64,000 bases of DNA, from positions 124,001 to 188,000 of the forward strand of contig JADJWJ010000001.1 of the NCBI GenBank assembly GCA_016716425.1, written 5' to 3'. The position numbers and the translations under genes are program-made. The notes under the pieces are model-generated. The model worked only from the letters and a program-made list of their open reading frames with translations, ran no database searches and was not told the origin of the DNA. Below are positions 41,730-49,466 of the stretch, one piece after another. The DNA is from Betaproteobacteria bacterium. GTDB lineage: Bacteria > Pseudomonadota > Gammaproteobacteria > Burkholderiales > Casimicrobiaceae. Position 1 is the stretch's first letter, and the number at the start of each line of letters is the position of its first letter.

Positions 41730-42830
41730 ATGACCGGGCCGACCGACATCGTGCACATCGACGCCGTGGCGCTCACCGAAGCCGCCGCGGCGACGTTCGC
41801 GGCCGCCGGCTGCGCGCCCGAGGAGGCGTGGACGGTGGCCGACGGACTCGTCGAGGCCAACCTCTTCGGCCACGACTCGCACGGCATCGGCCTCCTGCCG
41901 CGCTACGTCGACAACCTGCGCCAGGGCATCGCCCGGGCCGGGCAGTCGGCGCGCATCGTCGCCGACCATGGCGCGCTGGTCGGCATGGACGGTGGCCGAG
42001 GATTCGGCCAGGTCGTCGGCGAGCAGGCGATGGCGGTCGCGATCGAGCGGGCGCGCGCGACCGGCGTATGCGTGGCCGGGCTCGCCAACGCGCATCACCT
42101 CGCGCGCATCGGCCGCTGGGCCGAGCAGTGCGCCGGGGAGGGTTTCGTGTCCGTGCACTTCGTCAACGTGCTGTCGCGGCCGCTGGTCGCGCCGTGGGGC
42201 GGCACCGACGCGCGGCTCGCGACCGACCCGTTCTGCGTCGGCGTCCCGCATGCGCCGCATCCGCTGGTGCTCGACTACGCGACCAGTATGGTCGCGCTGG
42301 GCAAGGTCGACGTGGCGCTGGCCGCCGGCAAGCGCATGGCCGAAGGTCTGCTACTGGACGCCGCGGGACGGCCGACGACCGACCCGGCCGTGATGTTCGC
42401 GGAGCCCGCAGGCGCGCTGCTTCCGTTCGGCCAGCACAAGGGCTTCGCACTGTCCGTCATGTGCGAGATCCTGGGCGGCGCGCTGTCGGGCGGGCACGTG
42501 CAGCACGAGCACCCGCATCCCAACCCCATGCTCAACAACATGCTGTCGATCGTGTTCGCACCGGACCGGCTCGTCACGCGCGACGCGCTGGCGCGGCAGG
42601 TTGGCGAACTCGCCGCGTGGCTGCGCGGCTCGCCGCTCGCGCCGGGCGCGACGGCCATCCACCTTCCGGGCGAGCCGGAACGGATCGCCGCGCGCGAGCG
42701 CACGCGCGACGGCATCCCGCTGCCGCGCCGGACCTTCGCCGCCCTGGCCGGGTGCGCGCGCGCGCTCGGCGTCGCCGCGTTCGACGAGGCCGGCGGTGGC
42801 GTGCCCGGCGGCGCGCGGGGCGCGCCATGA
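41730..42830 (+). CDS. Malate/L-lactate (sulfolactate) dehydrogenase family oxidoreductase
   Basis: A 366-aa NAD(P)-dependent 2-hydroxyacid dehydrogenase of the Ldh2/AllD/ComC family, which is unrelated to Rossmann lactate dehydrogenases. Family marks: LFGHDSHGIGLLPRYV near residue 50, GMDGGRGFGQV, ANAHHLARIG, DYATSMVALGKV and GQHKGFALSVMCEILGG. Members act on malate, lactate, sulfolactate, ureidoglycolate or aryl-lactates. Linked by ATGA overlap to the thioesterase gene and placed between iorAB and a TRAP transporter, so interconversion of an aromatic 2-hydroxyacid and its oxoacid is a reasonable inference. Confidence 0.85.
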   Translation: MTGPTDIVHIDAVALTEAAAATFAAAGCAPEEAWTVADGLVEANLFGHDSHGIGLLPRYVDNLRQGIARAGQSARIVADHGALVGMDGGRGFGQVVGEQAMAVAIERARATGVCVAGLANAHHLARIGRWAEQCAGEGFVSVHFVNVLSRPLVAPWGGTDARLATDPFCVGVPHAPHPLVLDYATSMVALGKVDVALAAGKRMAEGLLLDAAGRPTTDPAVMFAEPAGALLPFGQHKGFALSVMCEILGGALSGGHVQHEHPHPNPMLNNMLSIVFAPDRLVTRDALARQVGELAAWLRGSPLAPGATAIHLPGEPERIAARERTRDGIPLPRRTFAALAGCARALGVAAFDEAGGGVPGGARGAP

Positions 42831-43252
42831 CCCAGCACCACATCAGCCACTTCACCGTCGAGTTCGGCGACTGCGACCCGGCGCAGATCGTCTTCTTTCC
42901 GAACTACTTCAGGTGGATGGATGCGGCGTCGCTGCGCTTCTTCCGGACGGCCGGCGTGCCGCCGTGGCGCGAGTTCGAGGCCGAGTGCGGGATCATCGGC
43001 ACGCCGGTCGTCGACGCGACGGCGCGCTTCCTGCGGCCGGCGTCCTACGGCGACGTGCTCGACGTCGACACCTACGTCGCCCAGTGGCGTGGCAAGAGCT
43101 TCGTGATGTCGCATATCATTCGCCGGGGGGATGCCGTGCTGGTGGAAGGGCAGGTGGTGCGCGTGTTCGCGCGCCGTCACCCCGACGACCCGCACCGGAT
43201 CCAGGCGGTCGAGGTGCCCGAGCGCATCCGCCAGTGGTGCGGCCAGGGTTGA
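42827..43252 (+). CDS. 4-hydroxybenzoyl-CoA thioesterase family protein
   Basis: A 141-aa hotdog-fold thioesterase. Asp17 in FGDCDPAQIVFFPNYFRWMD matches the catalytic Asp17 of Pseudomonas 4-hydroxybenzoyl-CoA thioesterase. Probably releases an aromatic acid from its CoA ester. ATG overlaps the dehydrogenase stop (ATGA). Followed by 28 bp and the TRAP transporter genes. Confidence 0.88.
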   Translation: MTQHHISHFTVEFGDCDPAQIVFFPNYFRWMDAASLRFFRTAGVPPWREFEAECGIIGTPVVDATARFLRPASYGDVLDVDTYVAQWRGKSFVMSHIIRRGDAVLVEGQVVRVFARRHPDDPHRIQAVEVPERIRQWCGQG

Positions 43253-43280
43253 CCGGCACGTTGCGGCAAGGGGGGACACG

Positions 43281-43832
43281 ATGCAGGAACCGATCGGCGA
43301 CAAGTCCGCGGAAGCGGGCGCGCGCTTCGGCCCGGGCGGCCGCATGCTGCTCGCGGCGTGCAAGTACCTGGCGATCGCCGGCGGGCTCGTGTTCGTCGGC
43401 CTCGTCGTCATGTCGATCGTGTCGATCACCGGGCGCAAGCTCTTCTCGTGGCCGGTGCCCGGCGACGTCGAGGTCCTGCAGATGTGCGCGGCCGCGGCAT
43501 CGGCGTGCTTCTTCGCCTACTGCCACATGATCAACGGCGACGTGAAGGTCGACTTCTTCACGCACAACCTGTCGGTGTCGAAGGTCGCCGCGATGGACGG
43601 GTTCGGCTCGCTGCTGGTCGGACTGTTCGGCACGGTCCTGGCGTGGCGGACCGCCGCCGGCGCGCTCGGCGTCAAGGTCGCGGGCGAGACGTCGGCGATC
43701 CTCGGCTGGCCCGTGTGGATCCCGCAGGCGCTGATGGTGCCGGGCTTCGCGCTGCTGGCCGCCGCCGGGTTCTACATGCTGGGCACCCACGTGCGCGCGA
43801 TCCTGGCGGCGCAGGCTAGGGCCGTGCGATGA
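43281..43832 (+). CDS. dctQ: TRAP transporter small membrane subunit DctQ
   Basis: A 183-aa protein with four membrane helices; SITGRKLFSWPVPGDVEVLQ after helix 1 and the GDVKVDFFT stretch are typical of DctQ. Small membrane component of a periplasmic-binding-protein-dependent secondary transporter for organic acids. Start ATG after a G-rich ribosome site. Its stop overlaps an ATG (ATGA at 43829) that opens the spacer ORF before dctM. Confidence 0.88.
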   Translation: MQEPIGDKSAEAGARFGPGGRMLLAACKYLAIAGGLVFVGLVVMSIVSITGRKLFSWPVPGDVEVLQMCAAAASACFFAYCHMINGDVKVDFFTHNLSVSKVAAMDGFGSLLVGLFGTVLAWRTAAGALGVKVAGETSAILGWPVWIPQALMVPGFALLAAAGFYMLGTHVRAILAAQARAVR

Positions 43833-44113
43833 GCGCCGCCGGGCTGTCCCAAGGCGCGAATTGCTCCCCCTCCGGGGGCAGCGCAGCGGCGATAGCCGCA
43901 AGCGTGGGGGTCGTGATGAGCGCCGCCGGGCCGTCCCGAGGACGTCCGCGCGCGCGGGGCGAAGCCAAGGCGCGCAGCGCGCGTCCGCGCGCGTGGACGG
44001 CGGCCGACACGCCGCCGCGTCGACCTGTTCAAGGCGTCGATGAGGCCGCGAATTGCTCCCCCTCCGGGGGCAGCGCAGCGGCGGCAGCCGCAAGCGTGGG
44101 GGTCGTCCAGTGA
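43829..44113 (+). repeat. Intra-operon spacer repeat forming a 94-codon ORF between dctQ and dctM
   Basis: Contains GCGAATTGCTCCCCCTCCGG and its following bases twice (about 43856-43915 and 44049-44108), with ATGAGCGCCGCCGGG at 43829 and 43917. The frame opens at an ATG overlapping the dctQ stop and closes with a TGA at 44111-44113 overlapping the dctM GTG (44110), so translation can pass dctQ - spacer - dctM. The predicted peptide is low in complexity (Gly, Ala, Ser, Arg), with no domain. Confidence 0.75.
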
Positions 44114-45438
44114 GCGGCACCACGGTCGGCATCCTCATCTTCGTGGTGATGCTCGCGTTGATGGTCGTGCGCGTGCCGATCGGCATCGCGATGTTCACGG
44201 TCGGCGCCGGCGGCTACGTCTACCTGACCGGGAACGTCAACGCGCTGCTCAACTCGCTCAAGAATCTCGGATACGCGCGGCTGTCCAATTACGACCTGGT
44301 GGTCATCCCGCTGTTCCTGCTGATGGGACAGTTCGCGACGCACGGCGGGCTGTCGAAGTCGCTGTTCCGGTTCGTGTCGGCGTTCCTCGGGCACCGCAAG
44401 GGCGGTATCGCGATGGCGTCGATCGGCGCGTGCGCCGGCTTCGGCGCGATCTGCGGCTCGTCGCTGGCCACCGCGGCCACGATGGGGCACGTGGCGCTGC
44501 CGGAGTTGCGCCGGTTCGGCTACTCGGGGTCGCTCGCGACCGGAGCGCTGGCCGCAGGCGGCACGCTCGGCATCATGATCCCGCCGTCGGTGCCGCTCGT
44601 CATCTACGCGATCCTGACGCAGGAGTCGATCGGCAAGCTGTTCATGGCGGCCGTCATACCCGGCATCATCGCGATGGTGGGCTACATGCTGGTGGTCCGG
44701 ATCATCGTGGCGATCAATCCGGCGGCAGGCCCCGCCGGGCCGGCGGTGGCGTGGGGCGACAAGGTGCGCAGCATGCTCGAGGTGCTGCCGGTGCTGCTGG
44801 TATTCGTCGTCGTGATCGTCGGCATCTACGGCGGCTGGGCGAACCCGACCGAGGCGGCGGCGATCGGCGCGGCCGCATGCGGCGTCCTGGCGGTGGTCAC
44901 CGGCGGCATGCGGGTGAAGGGCCTGATGGACAGCGCGCTCGGCACCGCGCAGGCCACCGCGATGATCTTCCTCGTGCTGCTGGGCGCCGACATGCTGAAC
45001 ACGACGCTCGCGCTGTCGCAGATGCCCGGCGAGCTGGCCGCGTGGGTCAAGCAAAGCGGCATGCCGCCGCTGCTCGTGATGTTCGTGATCCTGCTCATCT
45101 ACATATTCCTGGGCTGCGTCATGGACTCGCTCGCCATGATCCTGCTGACGATCCCGATCTTCTACCCGATGGTGATGGGGCTCGACTTCTGGGGCATGTC
45201 CGACCAGGACAAGTCGATCTGGTTCGGCATCCTCGCGCTGATGGTCGTCGAGATCGGGCTCGTCCATCCGCCGGTCGGCATGAACGTCTACATCATCAAC
45301 CGCCTCGCCAAGGACGTGCCGCTGACCGAGACCTTCAAGGGCGTGGTGCCGTTCCTGCTGTCGGACCTCGTGCGGATCGTCCTCTTGCTCTACTTCCCGA
45401 TCATCTCGCTGTATCTGGTGCACACGTTCAAGCAGTAG
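44110..45438 (+). CDS. dctM: TRAP transporter large membrane subunit DctM
   Basis: A 442-aa polytopic carrier subunit (about 12 helices) of the DctM family: VRVPIGIAMFTVG, PLFLLMGQFA, SIGACAGFGAICGSSLATAATMG, GTLGIMIPPSVPLVIYAILT and EIGLVHPPVGMNVYIIN. Forms the ion-coupled translocation pathway with DctQ. GTG start overlapping the spacer ORF stop. 25 bp before dctP. Confidence 0.92.
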   Translation: MSGTTVGILIFVVMLALMVVRVPIGIAMFTVGAGGYVYLTGNVNALLNSLKNLGYARLSNYDLVVIPLFLLMGQFATHGGLSKSLFRFVSAFLGHRKGGIAMASIGACAGFGAICGSSLATAATMGHVALPELRRFGYSGSLATGALAAGGTLGIMIPPSVPLVIYAILTQESIGKLFMAAVIPGIIAMVGYMLVVRIIVAINPAAGPAGPAVAWGDKVRSMLEVLPVLLVFVVVIVGIYGGWANPTEAAAIGAAACGVLAVVTGGMRVKGLMDSALGTAQATAMIFLVLLGADMLNTTLALSQMPGELAAWVKQSGMPPLLVMFVILLIYIFLGCVMDSLAMILLTIPIFYPMVMGLDFWGMSDQDKSIWFGILALMVVEIGLVHPPVGMNVYIINRLAKDVPLTETFKGVVPFLLSDLVRIVLLLYFPIISLYLVHTFKQ

Positions 45439-45463
45439 CGTCGCCACCCAAGGAGGAGCACCC

Positions 45464-46498
45464 ATGAGAACCGCGAAACCCGTCGTGCTGGCCGCCGCCG
45501 TGGCGCTGGCGCTCGGCGCCGTCCCGGCCCGTGCGCAGGACGTCGTGCTGAAGATCCATCACTTCCTGCCGCCGCAGGCGACGATTCAGGCGCAGGTGTT
45601 CAACCCCTGGTGCGAAAAGGTCGGACGGGAGTCAGGCGGCAGGATCAAGTGCCAGATCTACCCGTCGATGCAGCTGGGCGGCACGCCGCCGCAGCTCTTC
45701 GACCAGGCGAAGGACGGGGTCGCCGACATCGTCTGGACGCTGCCGACCTACCAGGCCGGTCGATTCGCGAAGTCGGAAGTGTTCGAGCTGCCGTTCATGG
45801 CACGCAACGCCGAGACCGGGAGTCCGGCGCTGTACGAATTCGTGCAGAAGAACTCGCTGGACGAGTTCCGCGGCGTGAAAGTCCTCGCGCTGCATCTGCA
45901 CGACGGGTCGCTGCTGCACTTCACGAAGCAGCGGGTGACCAACGCCGACGAGCTGAAGGGCCTGAAGGTCCGCGCGCCGACGCGCATCGGCACCAAGTTC
46001 CTGACGGCCATCGGCGCCGTGCCGGTGCAGATGCCGGTGCCGCAGGTCACCGAGTCGCTGTCGAAGGGCGTGATCGACGGCGCGATGGTGCCGTGGGAGG
46101 TCGCGCCCGCCCTGAAGCTCCAGGAGGTCACCAAGTATCACGTCGACACGGCGCCCGGCCTGCCCCGGATGTCGAACTCCATCTTCGTGGTGGCGATGAA
46201 CGAGGCGAAGTACGCGAGCCTGCCGCCCGACGTGAAGAAGGTGATCGACGCCAACACCGGCCTCGCATGGTCGAAGCAGATCGGCAAGGTGTTCGACGGC
46301 ACGACCGCGCCGGGGCGCAAGCTGGCCGTGGACGCGGGCGGCGTCTTCGACACGCTGACGCAGGCCGAGTACGACCGCTGGGTCCGCCTGACCGAGGGCG
46401 TGAACAAGGATTGGTTCACCGAGGTCGGCGCCAAAGGCGCCAACGGGCCGGCGCTGCTCGACGACGCGCGCGCGCTCATCAAGAAGAACGGCGGCTGA
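45464..46498 (+). CDS. dctP: TRAP transporter periplasmic binding protein DctP
   Basis: A 344-aa solute receptor with a signal peptide (1-24, cleaved at ARAQ). DctP family features: LKIHHFLPPQA, FELPFM, LKGLKVRAPTRIG (ligand-binding Arg region), and the late VPWEV. Binds the substrate in the periplasm and hands it to DctQM. ATG after AAGGAGG. Neighbours suggest an aromatic or hydroxy acid ligand, but the sequence does not settle this. Confidence 0.9.
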   Translation: MRTAKPVVLAAAVALALGAVPARAQDVVLKIHHFLPPQATIQAQVFNPWCEKVGRESGGRIKCQIYPSMQLGGTPPQLFDQAKDGVADIVWTLPTYQAGRFAKSEVFELPFMARNAETGSPALYEFVQKNSLDEFRGVKVLALHLHDGSLLHFTKQRVTNADELKGLKVRAPTRIGTKFLTAIGAVPVQMPVPQVTESLSKGVIDGAMVPWEVAPALKLQEVTKYHVDTAPGLPRMSNSIFVVAMNEAKYASLPPDVKKVIDANTGLAWSKQIGKVFDGTTAPGRKLAVDAGGVFDTLTQAEYDRWVRLTEGVNKDWFTEVGAKGANGPALLDDARALIKKNGG

Positions 46499-46519
46499 CG
46501 CGGCTCGCTTCCGCGCGCG

Positions 46520-46562
46520 CCCCTCGCCCCGCGCGCAGCGGGGAGAGGGCTGGGGTGAGGGG
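46520..46562. terminator. Dispersed hairpin repeat after dctP
   Basis: CCCCTCGCCCCGC and GCGGGGAGAGGG form a hairpin, followed by CTGGGGTGAGGGG. It sits between convergent dctP and the phosphatase gene and could end both transcripts. This is a widely dispersed proteobacterial repeat type. Confidence 0.5.
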
Positions 46563-46568
46563 CCGCCG

Positions 46569-48269
46569 CTAACGCTGCGACACCAGCGCCTGCCCCAGCA
46601 CCTTGCCCTCGCTGCCGCTCGGCGTCCGGACGTTGAGCACATAGGCGAGCGTCGGCGCGACGTCGACCGTCTCCGCGTACTCGAAGTAGCGGCCTGGCCG
46701 CACCCAGCGGCTGCCCTGCAGCAGCAGCGGCACGTTGGTGTCGTACGTGTACGGCGTGCCGTGCGAGCAGGCGTTTGGCGACGACGTCGACTTCGACTGG
46801 AAGTAGTGGAACGGCTTCGGCACGACGACGACGTCGACGGCCATCTGCCGGTGCCACGCGCGCTGCACGAGCAGGCCGATCCGGTGCGCCGGCACGTCGC
46901 CGCGCTCCAGCTGGCTCCTCGTGTACGTGTACGCGATGCCCGGTTGCTCCAGCGTCGCGCGCGCGACGAACTTCTCGACGGTCTCCCGGTCGAGACCCTT
47001 GGCGTCGATCGCCGCGTAGTCGAGCGTGAAGCCGCCGGTCATGTGCTGCGGTGCGACCTTCGCGATGCCGAATTTCTTCTCGGCGGCGGCGTTCACCGCG
47101 CTGCGCAAGTCCGACGGGTCGACGCGGCCGGCAGCGAAGCCGCGCGCGGCGCTGAACTCGGGCACGTTCATGAAGCCGTGGTCGGCGGTCAGCACGACGA
47201 GCACGTTCTCGGCGCCGACCTGCGCGTCCACCGCGGCGAAGAGCCGCGCGAGCGTGCGGTCGAGGCGGACGAGGTGGTCCTGCGACTGGAGGCTCTCCGG
47301 CCCCCAGTTGTGGTTGACGTAGTCGTGGCTGGAGAAGCTCACCGCGAGAAGGTCGGGCACGCCGGCCGGATTGCGGCCCACGCCCTCGCTCTTCAGGAGC
47401 TCGACGGTGAAGTCCGCGGTCGCCTCGTCGCCGTACGGGCCGGCGAGCAGCGTGCCGTAGTAGAAGGGGCCGGGCGCGGCCTCCCCCAGGCCGTACACGA
47501 GACCCATCCGCGTGCCGAGCTTGCGGTAGCTCGTCGCCCACGCCTGGCCGTCGGGCAGTGACCGGCTGTATGCCTGCGCGTCGAGCAGCGGGTCCCAGCG
47601 CTGGTGGAACCAACGGTCCTGCGGCTTGCCGGCGTAGTAGCGCTCCCACCACGCCGGGTGCGCCGGCATGTAGTAGCTGGTGCTCGTGAAGCGTCCGGAC
47701 TGCGCCGAGTACATGTACGCGGTGCCCGTCTTGCCGCCCGGCAGGATCGCGCCGCGGTCCTTGCCGGACACGGCGAACACGCGGCTTGCGTCGTTGGTCG
47801 CGTAGCGCAATTCGTCGCCGAGCGTGCTGACGGCGAGGTTCTTCGGGCTCGTGCCGTCGCCGGAACCGACCTTCGAGCCGTCGAGGTACCGGTGCGCGGG
47901 ATCGGCGGTGTTGTAGACGAGCTTGCCGTCGCGCGTGCGCCATTCGTTGCCGATGATGCCGGTCTGGTACGGATGCGCGCCGGTGAACACGGACGCGTGG
48001 CCGACCGCCGTCACCGTGAACGCGTGCGCCTGGTGGGCGTCGTAGAACCAGGCGCCATGGTCCATCAGCCGGCGGAAGCCATTGGGCACGAACAGGTCGT
48101 GGTTGCGCGTGAGCTGTTCCTGCGGCAAGCCGTCGACCAGTACGACCAGCACCAGCTTCGGCGTCGTGCCGGCGGTCGGAGTCGGCTTGTCGGTCGTGGC
48201 ACACCCCGTCACGAACGCGAGCGCGGCCAGCGCTCCTGCCCACCGTAGAAGCGAGTGCGGCTTGTCCAT
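46569..48269 (-). CDS. PafA-like alkaline phosphatase family lipoprotein
   Basis: A 566-aa exported metal-dependent phosphatase/phosphodiesterase. Lipobox VTGC at Cys23, so membrane-anchored. The metal-binding VLVDGLPQEQL (Asp46), probable nucleophile Thr85 or Thr87 in FTVTAVGHASVFTG, the S-S-H-D-Y-V-N-H metal motif and TADHGFMN are all present. Similar to PafA, the phosphate-irrepressible monoesterase of Bacteroidetes and proteobacteria. ATG at 48267-48269 has AGGAGGGG upstream and is preferred to the longer frame starting 13 codons earlier. Appears monocistronic. Confidence 0.88.
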   Translation of the reverse strand: MDKPHSLLRWAGALAALAFVTGCATTDKPTPTAGTTPKLVLVVLVDGLPQEQLTRNHDLFVPNGFRRLMDHGAWFYDAHQAHAFTVTAVGHASVFTGAHPYQTGIIGNEWRTRDGKLVYNTADPAHRYLDGSKVGSGDGTSPKNLAVSTLGDELRYATNDASRVFAVSGKDRGAILPGGKTGTAYMYSAQSGRFTSTSYYMPAHPAWWERYYAGKPQDRWFHQRWDPLLDAQAYSRSLPDGQAWATSYRKLGTRMGLVYGLGEAAPGPFYYGTLLAGPYGDEATADFTVELLKSEGVGRNPAGVPDLLAVSFSSHDYVNHNWGPESLQSQDHLVRLDRTLARLFAAVDAQVGAENVLVVLTADHGFMNVPEFSAARGFAAGRVDPSDLRSAVNAAAEKKFGIAKVAPQHMTGGFTLDYAAIDAKGLDRETVEKFVARATLEQPGIAYTYTRSQLERGDVPAHRIGLLVQRAWHRQMAVDVVVVPKPFHYFQSKSTSSPNACSHGTPYTYDTNVPLLLQGSRWVRPGRYFEYAETVDVAPTLAYVLNVRTPSGSEGKVLGQALVSQR

Positions 48270-48377
48270 GTCCCCTCCTGCGATCGCCTCGACGACGGAC
48301 GGCGACACTCCGGCCGCGCGCGACGGCCATCGCGGCGACAGGAAGATTCTAGCCGCGCTCGCGCGCCCGCGGCGGCG

Positions 48378-48593
48378 TCATGCCGCGGTCGCCGGCGTGC
48401 GCGCCGTCCGCCGCGCCCACAGCTTTTCGTGGAAGTGGTAGGCGACGGTGTTGCACAGCGGCTCGACCAGCGCGAGCAGGCTGCCGACGAGCACGCTGCC
48501 GGTCAGCAGAAAGCCGACGGTGAACGCGACGGTGAAGTGGACGGCCGCGAAGGAGAGCGTCTTGGCCAGCGAGGGGTCGATTCGGTAGCGCAT
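48378..48593 (-). CDS. DUF2061 membrane protein
   Basis: A 71-aa protein with two membrane helices: SLAKTLSFAAVHFTVAFTVGFLLTGS, then LVEPLCNTVAYHFHEKLW. This is the DUF2061 pattern (a S-x-x-K-x-x-S/T and the N-T-x-x-Y-x-x-H-E-x-x-W end). Function unknown. It lies downstream of an AT-rich promoter region (48608-48655). Confidence 0.85.
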   Translation of the reverse strand: MRYRIDPSLAKTLSFAAVHFTVAFTVGFLLTGSVLVGSLLALVEPLCNTVAYHFHEKLWARRTARTPATAA

Positions 48594-48607
48594 GTCCGCA
48601 TGGTAGC

Positions 48608-48670
48608 GGCGCTACGCGATTAATCAAATTGATTGTAATTATTCTTGTCATAGTTTGCGCTGCGGCGCAA
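48608..48670 (-). promoter_or_regulatory. AT-rich promoter region of the DUF2061 gene
   Basis: About 50 bp of AT-rich sequence in a 70% GC setting. It contains AATCAA-A-TTGATT (48621-48634) and, on the minus strand, TACAAT as a probable -10; a TTGCGC-TGCG-GCGCAA dyad follows at 48655-48670. From 48671 to 48877 I see no gene or clear signal. Confidence 0.45.
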
Positions 48671-48877
48671 CGGCGGCTGCGTCACTCCGGCCCACCGCCG
48701 ACTCGGCGAGGAACGCTGCAGGCAATCGGCTGCACGAGTCGCTCCCGCACCCCACGGGCCGGGGAGGGGCTGCGCGGAGCAACCGCGCACTGGCTCGGTC
48801 TCGCGGAGTTGCCGGTGACGCGCAGCACCTGCGGCATGCGCGTGCGCCGCGCACCGGTGCGGTGCGCCGACCGCGCG

Positions 48878-49147
48878 TCAGCCCACCGGGCCCGGAGGAT
48901 GCGTCGCGACGAAGTGCCGCAACACGAGCTTCAGCCGCGCGACTCCTGCCGTGTCGCCGCGCTCGCGCGCGTGCGCGATGTCGTCGAGGATGATGCGCCG
49001 GATCCGCGGCACGCCCCGGGGGTCGTGCACCAGGTAGTTGCCGAGTTCGACCGCGATGATTTCCGGCACGTGCTCGTGCGCGGCGATCGCCGCGACTTCC
49101 TCCTCCGTCAACTCGGCCAGCGCGATGCAGTCTTCGTAGGTGAGCAT
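48878..49147 (-). CDS. Conserved hypothetical protein (89 aa)
   Basis: Acidic, helical, soluble protein beginning MLTYEDCIALAELTEEEVAAIAAHEHVPEI, with ALGN/ELGNYL in the middle and LKLVLRHFVATHP at the end. The family is widespread in alpha- and beta-proteobacteria with no known function. ATG preferred over the in-frame GTG three codons upstream because AGGAG lies eight bases ahead. No partner in its neighbourhood. Confidence 0.78.
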   Translation of the reverse strand: MLTYEDCIALAELTEEEVAAIAAHEHVPEIIAVELGNYLVHDPRGVPRIRRIILDDIAHARERGDTAGVARLKLVLRHFVATHPPGPVG

Positions 49148-49225
49148 GTTTCGCACTCCTGGTCCTGGCGCCGCTGGCGTCGCCGACGATTGCCGATACG
49201 TTACGCGAATTCGACGGGTCCGCGT

Positions 49226-49466
49226 GCGGCTATCGGGTCAGACCCTATCCCGTGGGGCCACGGACGTTACGCCTTGCGCCGCTTCGGCGTCCCCGCGCGG
49301 CGGCCAAGGGTCTGACCCTGCGGCTATCGGGTCAGACCCTATCCCGTGGGGCCACGGACGTTACGCCTTGCGCCGCTTCGGCGTCCCCGCGCGGCGGCCA
49401 AGGGTCTGACCCTGCGGCGCGGCTTCGGCGTCCCCGCGCGGCGGCCAAGGGTCTGACCCTGCGGCT
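49226..49466. repeat. Two and a half tandem 94-bp repeats with GGGTCAGACCC/GGGTCTGACCC ends
   Basis: Unit 1 is 49226-49319, unit 2 is 49320-49413, and a partial unit runs to 49466. Each unit starts with CGGGTCAGACCCT and ends with AGGGTCTGACCCT, so ends are inverted repeats. The third unit lacks the left part. The ppdK reading frame runs into these repeats before its stop at 49339. Confidence 0.9.
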
